From JAWKHR01 sp041394725 (GTDB taxonomy: Bacteria; Acidobacteriota; Vicinamibacteria; Vicinamibacterales; SCN-69-37), in the NCBI GenBank assembly GCA_041394725.1, contig JAWKHR010000044.1, positions 1 to 54,778 of the forward strand: a stretch of DNA of 54,778 nucleotides, in the 5' to 3' direction. Both the position numbers and the translations under genes were made by a program. This document shows positions 43,001 to 50,604 of the stretch, piece by piece; the stretch's first letter is position 1; each line of letters opens with the position of its first letter. Under the pieces are notes generated by a model, which saw only the letters and a list, made by a program, of their open reading frames with translations, made no database searches and was not told the origin of the DNA.

Positions 43001-43098
43001 GGTTTACCGGCCGGCCGACGGGGGATCAGCGGTCGCAGCTGGCGTACTACCGCGACGTGGCGCAGCGCCTGGAACAGGCGCTGCGGCGGCCATTGTAA
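40009..43098 (+). CDS. Secreted sortilin/VPS10-like Asp-box beta-propeller protein
   Basis: 1029 aa; ATG at 40009 five bases after GGAGG. Sec signal to about residue 30. At least ten Asp-box (BNR) motifs of the form S/T-x-D-x-G-x-T-W are spread through residues 75-720 (TTDNGITW, STDAGRTW, TTDGGRTW, SIDGGTTW, SEDKGATW, SRDKGLTW, SRDAGRTW, SDDDGQTW, SLDAGASW and SDDGGRTF). The C-terminal part (about 790-1029) has a Gly/Arg-rich stretch (RGRAGAAGGRGGGRGGGRGGGG) and a helical tail. Such proteins are exported and abundant in Acidobacteriota, with unproved function; no sialidase catalytic Arg set was identified. It is inserted between tpiA and secG in the opposite orientation. Confidence 0.9.
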   Translation: MRLRQLRRPLVQALLVGSLAAATAAVPAARQSGSGGVRTSDLGPLQFRNIGPANMSGRFVDLAVVESDPTVMYAASATGGIFKTTDNGITWAPVFEREAVHSIGDIDVFQADPAIVWVGTGERANRQSSSWGDGVYKSTDAGRTWTNVGLRESQHVGRIITHPTDPNVVFVAAMGHLWGPNPDRGLYRTTDGGRTWQAVLQVDDDTGVVDVAMDPSDPRILYAAAYQRRRTSYGFHGGGPGSGLYKSIDGGTTWRKITGGGLPAGEYGRIGISIYRKDPRIVYVSVEQGNKYNASTAYIERRAGIYRSEDKGATWTFMSDWNPRPMYASQILVDPSDDQRIYMVNSYSFSDDGGRTFRSPGQSLHGDDRLVWVDPRDSRHVIKLDDGSLGISYDRGLKWLFVSSLPVSQFYRVAVDNAVPYNVYGGLQDNGCWMGPSETWFSSGILNEAWSRLCGGDGFFVVPDPTDERTVYAASQYLGLVRNDTRTWQAQDIRPGDPRGAIGDRRNFDVWSDGELEPEMANAMHPANWDAPFIISPHDPSTLYAGMKHLFRSRDKGLTWEDLGDLTTGIDRRTLQIMGQEVADHVPSLDDGVPYWPTISALAESPRVRGLLWVGTDDGRVQVSRDAGRTWTAVESRIPGLPARSWIAGIEPSHHADGTVFLTVDNHRSDDFRNYVYRSDDDGQTWRSIASNLPPGRVARTIREDRKNPRLLYLGTEFGLFLSLDAGASWLPFRQNMPTLAINDLLVHPRDNDLVLGTHGRGVWILDDVSALQELTPDVAASAAHLFTPGPATQIRYTNLKAHMGDMVFRGENPPAGAVIDYWLGSDGADVSLTVADASGATVATIAATRSRGVNRVVWDLREDDVVVGAPVADGAGGRGRAGAAGGRGGGRGGGRGGGGARLQGLLVEPGRYRVRLTSGSVTMERPIDVREDPRIDVTAAEYREWRATLRDIQSVFRRAVTAAAAFGQRPNAGTAEDRRLAGLLPGRLSGLYNEVGRFTGRPTGDQRSQLAYYRDVAQRLEQALRRPL

Positions 43099-43099
43099 A

Positions 43100-43118
43100 A
43101 AAGACTCCCGGTGTCTTT
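43100..43118. terminator. Short bidirectional terminator between propeller gene and tpiA
   Basis: AAAGAC (43100-43105), a 7-base loop and GTCTTT (43113-43118), with A-rich sequence on the left and TTTAA on the right. It is an AT-rich island in otherwise GC-rich DNA, between two convergent stops 38 bp apart. Confidence 0.6.
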
Positions 43119-43136
43119 AACGCGCGTTTGACGTTC

Positions 43137-43892
43137 TTAACATCCGCGCGTGATGATCTCGTGGAAGGACCGCACCTCCAGGCTGGCGCCGCCGACCAGG
43201 GCGCCGTCCACGTCCTCCAGCCCGATCAGTTCACGGATGTTGTCCGGCTTGACCGACCCGCCGTAGAGCAGCCGGCACCGCTCGGCCGGGTCGCCCCCGA
43301 ACCACTGGCGCAGCCGGGCCCGGATGTGCCGGTGCGCCTCATCTGCCTCGACCGGGGTGGCGACCTTGCCGGTGCCAATCGCCCAGACCGGCTCGTAGGC
43401 GATGACCAGGGCCGCGACCTCCTCGGCCGACGCGCCGTCGAGGCCGCGCGAGATCTGCCGGTCGAGCACGGCGAGCGTCTCGCCGCGCTCGCGTTCCTCG
43501 AGCGTTTCGCCGATGCAGACGATCGTGCCCAGCCCCTCGGCGAGCGCCGCGCGGCGCTTGCGGTTCACCGACTCGTCCGTCTCGCCGAACAGCCGGCGCC
43601 GTTCCGAGTGGCCGATGATCGCGTAGTCGGCGCCCGCGTCCTTGACCATCGCGGCGCTCACCTCGCCGGTGAACGCGCCCTCGCGCTCGAAGTACAGGTT
43701 CTGCGCGGCGACCGCGATCGGCAGGTTGCGCGCCACCTCGGCCGTCGCCGCCAGCGCCGTGAACGGCGGCGCGACGACGACCTCCACCTCGCCGCCGTCG
43801 TCGAGGAGCGCGCCGAGCTCGCGCACGAAGGCCGTCGCGTCCAGCACGGTCTTGTGCATCTTCCAGTTGGCCGCGAACATCGGAATGCGCAT
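43137..43892 (-). CDS. tpiA: Triose-phosphate isomerase
   Basis: 251 aa, standard length. Interconverts dihydroxyacetone phosphate and glyceraldehyde 3-phosphate. Catalytic residues are visible: Asn-Trp-Lys in ANWKMHK (Lys11), His in IIGHSERR (about 95), Glu in IAYEPVWAIGTG (about 167), and the phosphate-binding LLYGGSVKPDN and GALVGGASL. It follows pgk by 3 bp on the minus strand. Confidence 0.98.
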   Translation of the reverse strand: MRIPMFAANWKMHKTVLDATAFVRELGALLDDGGEVEVVVAPPFTALAATAEVARNLPIAVAAQNLYFEREGAFTGEVSAAMVKDAGADYAIIGHSERRRLFGETDESVNRKRRAALAEGLGTIVCIGETLEERERGETLAVLDRQISRGLDGASAEEVAALVIAYEPVWAIGTGKVATPVEADEAHRHIRARLRQWFGGDPAERCRLLYGGSVKPDNIRELIGLEDVDGALVGGASLEVRSFHEIITRGC

Positions 43893-43895
43893 CGC

Positions 43896-45074
43896 CTACT
43901 CCTCGAGCACGGCCACGCCCGGCAGCACGCGGCCGCCGAGGAACTCCAGCGAGGCGCCGCCGCCCGTCGAGATGTGGGTCATCCGGTCCGACACGCCGGC
44001 GCGTGCGACCGCCGCCACCGAGTCGCCACCGCCGATAATCGTCGTCCCGTGCACCGCCGCCACCGCCTTCGCGACGCCGACCGTGCCGGCCGCGAACGGC
44101 GCCTTCTCGAAGACACCCATCGGGCCGTTCCAGACGACCGTCTTCGCCGGCTCGAGGATGCCGGCGTAGAGCGCGACCGTCTTCGGGCCGATGTCGAGGC
44201 CCATCCGATCGCCGATCGCCCGGTCGCCCACCGCGAGCGTCTCGCCCGACGGGCTGTCGAGCCCGTCGGCGACGACGTGATCGACGGGCAGCGCGAACGT
44301 CAGCCCGCGCTCCGCCGCGCGCCGGCGCAGATCGCGCGCCGTGTCGAGCAGGTCCGCCTCGACGAGCGACCGGCCGACGGGCACGTCCTCGGCCGCGAGG
44401 AACGTGTAGGCCATCGCCCCGCCGATGAGCAGCGCGTCCACGCGCGAGAGCAGGTTCTCGATGACCTCCAGCTTGTCGGAGACCTTCGCGCCGCCGAGGA
44501 TCGCGACGAACGGCCGCTCGGGATCGTGGAGCGCGCGCCCGAGGTACTCGACCTCGGCCGCCATCAGCAGGCCCGCGGCCTTCGCCGCGACCAGGTGCGC
44601 CATGCCCTCGGTGGACGCGTGTGCGCGGTGCGCGGCACCGAACGCGTCGTTGACGTACACGTCGCAGAGCGAGGCGAGCTGCCTCGCGAACGCGGGGTCG
44701 TTCGCCTCCTCGCCCGGGTGGAACCGCAGGTTCTCGAGGAGGATCACGCCGCCCGGGTGCGCCGCGATCGTCGCCTCGGCCGGCTCGCCGACGCAATCGG
44801 CGGCGAAGGCGACCGGCCGGCCGAGCAGCGACTCGAGGTGCGCGGCGACCGGCTTCAGGCTGTACTCCGGTTTCACCTTGCCCTTCGGCCGCCCGAGGTG
44901 CGACGCGAGGATCACGGTCGCGCCCGCGTCGAGCGCGAACCGGATCGTCGGCAGCGCCGCCCGGATCCGCGTGTCGTCGCCGATCCGGCCATCCGTGATC
45001 GGGACGTTGAAGTCCACGCGGATGAAGACGCGCTTCCCGCCGATCGCCAGGTCGCGAATCGTGCGGAGCGCCAT
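43896..45074 (-). CDS. pgk: Phosphoglycerate kinase
   Basis: 392 aa from the ATG at 45074; the open frame extends further but belongs to antisense of gap. Starts MALRTIRDLAIGGKRVFIRVDFNVPIT (substrate-binding RVDFNVP), with SHLGRPKG, LLENLRFHPGEE and the nucleotide-binding GGAKVSDK, WNGPMGVFE and GGGDSVAA motifs. It makes ATP from 1,3-bisphosphoglycerate. It lies between gap (2 bp upstream) and tpiA in one operon. Confidence 0.98.
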   Translation of the reverse strand: MALRTIRDLAIGGKRVFIRVDFNVPITDGRIGDDTRIRAALPTIRFALDAGATVILASHLGRPKGKVKPEYSLKPVAAHLESLLGRPVAFAADCVGEPAEATIAAHPGGVILLENLRFHPGEEANDPAFARQLASLCDVYVNDAFGAAHRAHASTEGMAHLVAAKAAGLLMAAEVEYLGRALHDPERPFVAILGGAKVSDKLEVIENLLSRVDALLIGGAMAYTFLAAEDVPVGRSLVEADLLDTARDLRRRAAERGLTFALPVDHVVADGLDSPSGETLAVGDRAIGDRMGLDIGPKTVALYAGILEPAKTVVWNGPMGVFEKAPFAAGTVGVAKAVAAVHGTTIIGGGDSVAAVARAGVSDRMTHISTGGGASLEFLGGRVLPGVAVLEE

Positions 45075-45076
45075 CG

Positions 45077-46084
45077 CTAGAGCCCCTTCTTCGCCATGTA
45101 GAGCAGCAGGTCCACGCAGCGGCTCGAGTAGCCCCACTCGTTGTCGTACCAGGCGACCACCTTCGCGAAGTTGCCGTCCATCACCTTCGTGTAGGGCGCA
45201 TCCACCATCGACGAGTGCGGATTGCCGCGGAAGTCGACCGAGACGAGCGGCGCGGTGACGTACTCGATGATGCCCTTGTAGGCGCCGGCCGCGGCCGCCT
45301 GGAACGCCGCGTTGATCGCCTCGGCCGTCGTCGTCTTCCCGAGCTCGGCCGTCAGGTCCACGAGCGAGACGTTCGGTGTCGGCACGCGCACGGAGATGCC
45401 GTCGAGCTTGCCCTTGAGCGTCGGCAGCACCTCGCCGACCGCGGTCGCCGCGCCGGTCGTCGTCGGGATGATCGAGAGCGCCGCGGCGCGCGCGCGCCGC
45501 AGGTCCTTGTGCGGCAGGTCGAGCAGGTTCTGGTCGTTCGTGTAGGAGTGGATCGTCGTCATCCAGCCGCGCGTCAGGCCGAACGTGTCGTGCAGCACCT
45601 TGGCGACGGGCGCCAGGCAGTTGGTCGTGCACGACGCGTTCGAGACGATGTGGTGCTTCGCCGGGTCGTAGGCCTCGTGGTTGACGCCCATGACGACGGT
45701 CACGTCCGGGCCCTTGGCCGGGGCGGTAATAATCACCCGCTTCGCGCCGGCGGCCAGGTGCTTCGCCGCGTCGTCGCGCTTGGTGAACCGGCCGGTGGAC
45801 TCGAACACCAGGTCCACGCCGAGGTCCTTCCAGGGCAGCGCGGCCGGGTCCTTCTGCGCGAGCACCTGGAACTCGTCGCCGTCCACCGTGATGGTCGAGC
45901 CGGTGGCCCTGATGTCGGCCTGGAGGTTGCCCAGGATCGAGTCGTACTTCAGCAGATGCGCCAGCGTGGCCGCGTCGGTCAGGTCGTTGACGGCGACGAT
46001 GTCGATCTCGTCGTGCGCCATCGCCGCGCGCATGATGTTGCGGCCGATGCGGCCGAATCCGTTGATGCCAACCTTGATCGCCAT
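45077..46084 (-). CDS. gap: Glyceraldehyde-3-phosphate dehydrogenase (type I)
   Basis: 335 aa; the ATG at 46084 has GAGGAG about nine bases upstream and starts the NAD-binding fold (MAIKVGINGFGRIGRN). Catalytic Cys in NASCTTNCLAPV (about residue 153), His in the RGWMTTIHSYTNDQ segment (about 180), and WYDNEWGYSSR at the C-terminus. NAD-dependent oxidative phosphorylation of glyceraldehyde 3-phosphate. First gene of the gap-pgk-tpiA operon. Confidence 0.98.
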   Translation of the reverse strand: MAIKVGINGFGRIGRNIMRAAMAHDEIDIVAVNDLTDAATLAHLLKYDSILGNLQADIRATGSTITVDGDEFQVLAQKDPAALPWKDLGVDLVFESTGRFTKRDDAAKHLAAGAKRVIITAPAKGPDVTVVMGVNHEAYDPAKHHIVSNASCTTNCLAPVAKVLHDTFGLTRGWMTTIHSYTNDQNLLDLPHKDLRRARAAALSIIPTTTGAATAVGEVLPTLKGKLDGISVRVPTPNVSLVDLTAELGKTTTAEAINAAFQAAAAGAYKGIIEYVTAPLVSVDFRGNPHSSMVDAPYTKVMDGNFAKVVAWYDNEWGYSSRCVDLLLYMAKKGL

Positions 46085-46142
46085 TGGGCAACTCCTCGTG
46101 GGGGCGGGCAGCCTGAACCCGAACACGCGATTTTACCAGTTT

Positions 46143-46248
46143 GGGGTCAGGTCTTGGATCGCAGCCTCCGGGCGGCCCGGCTGACGATTCTGTATCGACA
46201 AACCTGTCATCGTCGCCCGACCGAGGCTGTACCCCAAGACCTGACCCC
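46143..46248. repeat. REP/MITE-like 106-bp imperfect palindrome
   Basis: Perfect 15-bp terminal inverted repeats GGGGTCAGGTCTTGG (46143-46157) and CCAAGACCTGACCCC (46234-46248). Nested inside are CAGCCTC/GAGGCTG (46162-46168, 46223-46229) and GACGAT/ATCGTC (46183-46188, 46209-46214), so the whole element folds on itself. GGGGTCAGGTCTTG-type ends are, to my knowledge, common in dispersed palindromes of diverse bacteria near Y1/RAYT transposases. None is encoded here. Confidence 0.75.
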
Positions 46249-46270
46249 CTGACTCCCCGGGGTCCCGGGG

Positions 46271-46276
46271 TATCAT
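46271..46276 (+). promoter_or_regulatory. -10 element of waaA, possible leaderless start
   Basis: TATCAT ends eight bases before the GTG start at 46285. A weak -35 (CTGACT at 46249-46254, spacer 16) begins at the last base pair of the REP-like element. No ribosome binding site lies between. Confidence 0.4.
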
Positions 46277-46284
46277 TTGCCGAC

Positions 46285-47613
46285 GTGCACCTCTTGTACA
46301 CCCTCGCCGTCGTCGGCCTGGCGCTGGTGTTGTCGCCGTGGTTCCTCTACCAGGCGATCAGATATCGCAAGTACATCGGCAGCCTCACCCAGCGCATGGG
46401 GTTCCTGCCCGTCACCTTCAACCTCGACGCGGACCCGTCCATCTGGATCCACGCGGTCTCGGTCGGCGAGGCGCTGACCGCCCGCGCCATCGTCCCGGCC
46501 CTGCGCGAGCGCTACCCGAACCTGCGCATCTTCCTGTCGACGACCACCCTCACCGGCCAGCAGGTCGCCCGGACGCGCATCCCCGGCGTGGACGCCGTGT
46601 TCTTCTTCCCGTTCGATCTCCCGCCGTTCGTGAACCGGACGCTCCGGCTCGTCCGGCCCCGGCTCTTCATCATGATGGAGACCGAGATCTGGCCGAACCT
46701 GCTGCGCGCCTGCCGCCGGCAGGGTATCAAGACGATGCTCGTCAACGGCCGCATCTCGTCGCGCTCGTTCCCGCGATACCGGCTGGCGCGCGGGTTCTTC
46801 CGCCACGTCCTCGAGGACGTCGACCGGTTCTGCATGCAGAGCGAGGAGTCGGCGCGCCGCGTCATCGAGATTGGCGCGGACCCCTCGCGGGTGACGGTCA
46901 CCGGCAGCCTGAAGTTCGAGTCGATGGACGTGCCCGCCGTGGCAGCGCACCGCGGCGCGGGCCGGGTGCTGCGCTTCTTCCGGGTGCCGCACGACCGCGT
47001 CGTGTTCATCGCCGCCAGCACGATCCGGGGCGAGGAGGACCCGGTGCTCGCCGCCTACGCCGCCGTCCGGCGCGCGCGCCCGGACGCGCTGCTCATCATG
47101 GCGCCGCGCAAGCCCGAGCGGTTCGCCGAGGCCGAGGCGCTCGCGCGCGCCGAGGGCTTCCGCGTGATGCGGCGCACCGAGCTCGCCGTCGACGCCGACC
47201 CCCGCGCGGACGTCGTCATCCTCGACACGATCGGCGAGCTCGCGCACGTGTTCCCGGTGGCCACCGTCGTCTTCGTCGGCGGCAGCCTCGTCGACGCGGG
47301 CGGCCACAACATCCTCGAGCCCGCCGTGCACGGCAAGCCGATCGTCTTCGGCCCGTCCATGCAGAACTTCGCGGAGATCGCCGACACCTTCCTGCGCCAC
47401 CAGGCCGCGATCCAGGTGGCGGGCCCGGGCGAGCTGGCGGACACGATCGTGCGCCTGACGGGCGACCCGGTCGAGCGCGCCCGCCTCGGCGCGGCCGCGC
47501 GCGCGCTGGTCGAGGCCAACCGCGGCGCCCGCCCGCGCACCCTCGACGCGATCGCGGACGTGCTGCCGCTGCCCGGCAGCCGCGGGGTGGTGCGGCCGTT
47601 CCGGGTGGTGTGA
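46285..47613 (+). CDS. waaA: 3-deoxy-D-manno-octulosonic acid (Kdo) transferase
   Basis: 442 aa from GTG 46285; the frame is open upstream but that covers the REP-like element. An N-terminal membrane anchor (LLYTLAVVGLALVLSPWFLYQAI) precedes a GT-B glycosyltransferase: HAVSVGEALTARAIVPALRERYP (with the catalytic Glu), FPFDLPPFVNRTLR, METEIWPNLLRAC, VNGRIS and, in the C-terminal half, TGSLKFE, APRKPERFAEAE, FVGGSLVDAGGHNILEPAVHGKP. It adds Kdo to lipid IVA at the inner membrane. First gene of the coupled lipopolysaccharide operon; it may also need the upstream promoter noted. Confidence 0.93.
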   Translation: MHLLYTLAVVGLALVLSPWFLYQAIRYRKYIGSLTQRMGFLPVTFNLDADPSIWIHAVSVGEALTARAIVPALRERYPNLRIFLSTTTLTGQQVARTRIPGVDAVFFFPFDLPPFVNRTLRLVRPRLFIMMETEIWPNLLRACRRQGIKTMLVNGRISSRSFPRYRLARGFFRHVLEDVDRFCMQSEESARRVIEIGADPSRVTVTGSLKFESMDVPAVAAHRGAGRVLRFFRVPHDRVVFIAASTIRGEEDPVLAAYAAVRRARPDALLIMAPRKPERFAEAEALARAEGFRVMRRTELAVDADPRADVVILDTIGELAHVFPVATVVFVGGSLVDAGGHNILEPAVHGKPIVFGPSMQNFAEIADTFLRHQAAIQVAGPGELADTIVRLTGDPVERARLGAAARALVEANRGARPRTLDAIADVLPLPGSRGVVRPFRVV

Positions 47614-48548
47614 GCGTGGCTGGCGCCGCGTCCGCCGCCCGGCTGCACCGGCCGGTCGTCTCGGTCGGCAATCTCGCCACGGGCGGCCGGGGCAAGACGC
47701 CCGTCGTCGCGCTGGTCACGCGGCTGCTCCTCGAGGCGGGGGAGCGGCCGGCCATCCTCAGCCGCGGCTACGGTCGCCGCCTCCGCGAGGACGGCGTCGT
47801 CGTGGTGAGCGACGGCGATCACCTGCTGGCCGACCTGGACCGCAGCGGCGACGAGCCGCTGATGCTCGCGCGCGCGCTGCCGGGCGCGCGCGTCGCCGTC
47901 TGCGACGTCCGCGCCCTGGCCGGCGCCCTGGCCGAGCGCGCCCTCGGCGCCACCGTGCACGTGCTCGACGACGGCTTCCAGCACCGCGCGCTGGCGCGCA
48001 CGCTGGACCTGGTGATCGTCACGCCCGGTGACCTGGCGGACCGGCGGATGCCGTTCGGCCGGCTGCGCGAGTCGCCCGCGGCCCTCGGGCGCGCCGACGC
48101 GGTGATCATCGACGGCGACCTGCCCTCCGAGCGCCTGCCCGGCCGGCGCGTGTTCCGGCTGGTGCGCCACGCCGGCGCGCTCGAGGCGGTGGATGCCGCC
48201 GGGCTCGAGGTGCCACCGGTGCCGCCCGGCCCCGTGGTCGCGGTGGCCGGCATCGCGCGGCCCGAGCGGCTCCAGGCCACGCTCGAGGCAGCCGGCTGGC
48301 AGGTGTCCGGCTTCCTCGGGTTCGGCGATCACCATCGCTTCCGCGCGGCGGACCTCGCGCGAATCGCGGACGCGGCGCGCGCGGCCTCGGCCGCGGCGGT
48401 CGTCACGACGATGAAGGACGCCGAGCGGCTGCGCCCGTGGCGGCCGTTGCCCGTGCCCGTGTTCGCGCAGCCGCTCACCGCCGCGGTCGAACCGGCCGAC
48501 GAGTTCCGCGAGTGGCTGCTCGCGACGCTCCAGGAGCGCGCCGCGTGA
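47610..48548 (+). CDS. lpxK: Tetraacyldisaccharide 4'-kinase, N-terminally short
   Basis: 312 aa from GTG 47610, overlapping the waaA stop (GTGTGA). Walker A is VGNLATGGRGKTPV at about residues 19-32; RGYGR, GDEPLMLAR, VLDDGFQHRALART (the conserved DDGFQ, catalytic Asp) and FGDHHRF all match LpxK. It phosphorylates the lipid A disaccharide at the 4' position. Other LpxKs carry about 30 more N-terminal residues with a membrane helix; here the P-loop is almost at the start and the upstream frame is not helix-like. Confidence 0.92.
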   Translation: MSVAGAASAARLHRPVVSVGNLATGGRGKTPVVALVTRLLLEAGERPAILSRGYGRRLREDGVVVVSDGDHLLADLDRSGDEPLMLARALPGARVAVCDVRALAGALAERALGATVHVLDDGFQHRALARTLDLVIVTPGDLADRRMPFGRLRESPAALGRADAVIIDGDLPSERLPGRRVFRLVRHAGALEAVDAAGLEVPPVPPGPVVAVAGIARPERLQATLEAAGWQVSGFLGFGDHHRFRAADLARIADAARAASAAAVVTTMKDAERLRPWRPLPVPVFAQPLTAAVEPADEFREWLLATLQERAA

Positions 48549-49501
48549 CGGCGCGCGCGGTCCGGCACCGGCTGGAGTACGGGGCGGTGCTCGCGGTGCG
48601 GGCGCTCGTGCGGATCCTGCCCGACGCGGTGGCGCGCGGCTTCGGCACGCTGCTCGGCCTCGCGTTCCACGCGGTGGACCGGGGACACGCGCGGCTGGCG
48701 GTGCGACAGCTGCAGGCGGCGTTTCCGCTGCGATCGCCCGCCGAATGCCGCGCGATCGCGCGCGCGACGTTCGCGCACTTCGGCCGGCTGCTCGTGCTCG
48801 TCCTGCGGTACAGCACGCTCCGGCCGGACCAGATCCGCGCACGCGTCGAGTTCGAGGGCGAGGACCGGGTGCGCGACGCGCTCGCGCTGGGACGGGGCGT
48901 CATCGTCTTCTCCGGGCACTTCGGGTTCTGGGAGCTGCAGGGGCTGGCGCACGCGCTGGTGCTGCCGCCGATGTCGGTCCTGGCGCGGCCGCTCGACAAC
49001 CCGTACCTGCACGGCCTGCTCGAACGGATGCGGCGCGCGACGGGCAACCACGTGATCTACCGCCAGGGCGCGATCCGACGGGTGCTGCGCGCGCTCGCGA
49101 ACAACGAGTGCGTCGCGATCCTGATCGACCAGCACATCCAGCCGGCCGACGCGGTGACGGTGGACTTCTTCAACCGGCCGGCCGCGACGACCTCCGCGCT
49201 CGCGACGCTCGCGCTGCGCACCGGCGCGCCGCTCGTGCCGGCCTTCGCCCTGCCCCTCGCGCGCGGCCGGTTCCGGCTCGTCTACGAGCACCCGGTCGAG
49301 CTGCCGCCGCCGGACGCCGCCGACCCGGTGCGCGAGCTCACGCAGCGGTGCACCGACGTGCTGGAGATGTACGTGCGCCGGCATCCCCACCTCTGGCTGT
49401 GGATGCACCGCCGCTGGCGCGACCCGGGGCCCGGCGCCGCCGAGGTGCCCGGCATGTTCCCGTCGGCGGCGGCCGACGACCGCGCGGAGCCGGTGGATTG
49501 A
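48545..49501 (+). CDS. Lipid A biosynthesis (lauroyl/myristoyl-type) acyltransferase
   Basis: 318 aa from GTG 48545, coupled to lpxK (GTGA). The LpxL/LpxM catalytic HX4E motif reads SGHFGFWE, followed by ARPLDNPYLHGLLERMR, then IDQHIQPADAVTVDFFNRPAATTSALATLA. A hydrophobic N-terminus (YGAVLAVRALVRILPDAVARGFGTLLGLAFHAVD) anchors it to the membrane. It adds secondary acyl chains to Kdo-lipid A. Whether it is of LpxL or LpxM specificity cannot be told. Confidence 0.9.
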   Translation: MTARAVRHRLEYGAVLAVRALVRILPDAVARGFGTLLGLAFHAVDRGHARLAVRQLQAAFPLRSPAECRAIARATFAHFGRLLVLVLRYSTLRPDQIRARVEFEGEDRVRDALALGRGVIVFSGHFGFWELQGLAHALVLPPMSVLARPLDNPYLHGLLERMRRATGNHVIYRQGAIRRVLRALANNECVAILIDQHIQPADAVTVDFFNRPAATTSALATLALRTGAPLVPAFALPLARGRFRLVYEHPVELPPPDAADPVRELTQRCTDVLEMYVRRHPHLWLWMHRRWRDPGPGAAEVPGMFPSAAADDRAEPVD

Positions 49502-50604
49502 TGGCGGGCTCGACGCCCCCGGGCGACCTGATGACCGCCGCGGCGCCCACCGGTGACGCCGTGACCGCCGCGGCGCACCCGGTGGCGCGCCTCGTGGTGC
49601 GCCCGCCGAACTGGCTCGGCGACGCGGTGCTCGCGCTGCCGGCGCTGGCGGCGGTGCGGCAGGCGTTTCCGGACGCGCACCTCACGGTGGCCGCGACCGC
49701 CGGCGTGACCGGGCTCTTCGACGAGATTACCGACGTGCGGCCGGACGCGGTCGTCGAGCTGCCGCGAGGCACGAACGCGGCGGTCGCCGAGCTCGCGCCG
49801 GCCCACTTCGACCTCGGCGTGCTCTTCCCGAACTCGTTCCGGTCGGCGTGGCAGTTCCGCCGCGCGGGCATCCGCGAGCGGTGGGGGTACGCGCGCGCGT
49901 GGCGCGGGTCGCTGCTGACGAAGGCCGCGCGGCCGCCGCGTGCGCGGCACCTGCACCAGGCGGACTACTACCGCGCGCTGGTGCGCGGGCTCGGCCTCGC
50001 GTGCGGCGACGCGCCGCCGCGGGTGGCCGCCTCGGCGCGGGCGCTGCAGCTCGCCTCGACCGCGCTCGTGCGCGCCGGGCTCGGCGGCGACGTCCGCCTG
50101 GTCGGCGTCGCGCCGGGCGCGGCCTACGGACAGGCGAAGCAGTGGCCCCCGGACCGCATGGCGGAACTCTGCGCGCGGCTGGTCCGCGCGCACGGCGTGA
50201 AGTGCGTGCTGCTCGGCGCCGCGCACGATCGCGACGCCGCGCGTGCGGTAGAATCCTGGCTTCGTACCCACGCGCCGGACGCGCGCGGGGGCGTCGTCAG
50301 CCTGGTCGGCCACACGAACCTCGCGGCGTTCACCGGCATCGCGGCGCGCACCGAGGTGTTCGTCTCGAACGACTCGGGCGCGATGCACCTGGCCGCCGCC
50401 CTGGGCCGGCCGGTCGTCGCGCTCTTCGGCCCGACCGACGAGCGCGCGACGCGGCCGATCGGTGACCATGACGTGATGTTCGAGCCCGTGTTCTGCCGGC
50501 CCTGCATGCTCCGCGACTGCCCGATCGACCATCGCTGCATGAAGCGCCTCACGGTGGACCGCGTCCTCGCGGCCGTCGCGCGGCGGCTGGAGCGCCGCGC
50601 GTGA
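49501..50604 (+). CDS. waaF: ADP-heptose:LPS heptosyltransferase II-like (GT9)
   Basis: 367 aa; ATG 49501 overlaps the acyltransferase stop (TGATG). The GT9 fold starts ARLVVRPPNWLGDAVLALPALAAVRQAFP, the WaaF-type opening (PNWLGD). The second half has VGVAPGAAYGQAKQWPPDRMAELCARL, a substrate-binding region, and SLVGHTNLAAFTGIAARTEVFVSNDSGAMHLAAALGRPVVALFGPTD. A cysteine-rich C-terminus (FCRPCMLRDCPIDHRCMKRL) is typical. It adds a heptose to the LPS inner core. The first 30 residues (MAGSTPPGDLMTAAAPTGD) are an unusual extension; a later start is possible. Confidence 0.92.
   Translation: MAGSTPPGDLMTAAAPTGDAVTAAAHPVARLVVRPPNWLGDAVLALPALAAVRQAFPDAHLTVAATAGVTGLFDEITDVRPDAVVELPRGTNAAVAELAPAHFDLGVLFPNSFRSAWQFRRAGIRERWGYARAWRGSLLTKAARPPRARHLHQADYYRALVRGLGLACGDAPPRVAASARALQLASTALVRAGLGGDVRLVGVAPGAAYGQAKQWPPDRMAELCARLVRAHGVKCVLLGAAHDRDAARAVESWLRTHAPDARGGVVSLVGHTNLAAFTGIAARTEVFVSNDSGAMHLAAALGRPVVALFGPTDERATRPIGDHDVMFEPVFCRPCMLRDCPIDHRCMKRLTVDRVLAAVARRLERRA

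Noticed and set aside
43896..46301. 801-codon frame that would fuse pgk to upstream sequence
   Set aside because: Only the part from 45074 encodes Pgk; upstream of it lies the gap gene in another frame on the same strand.
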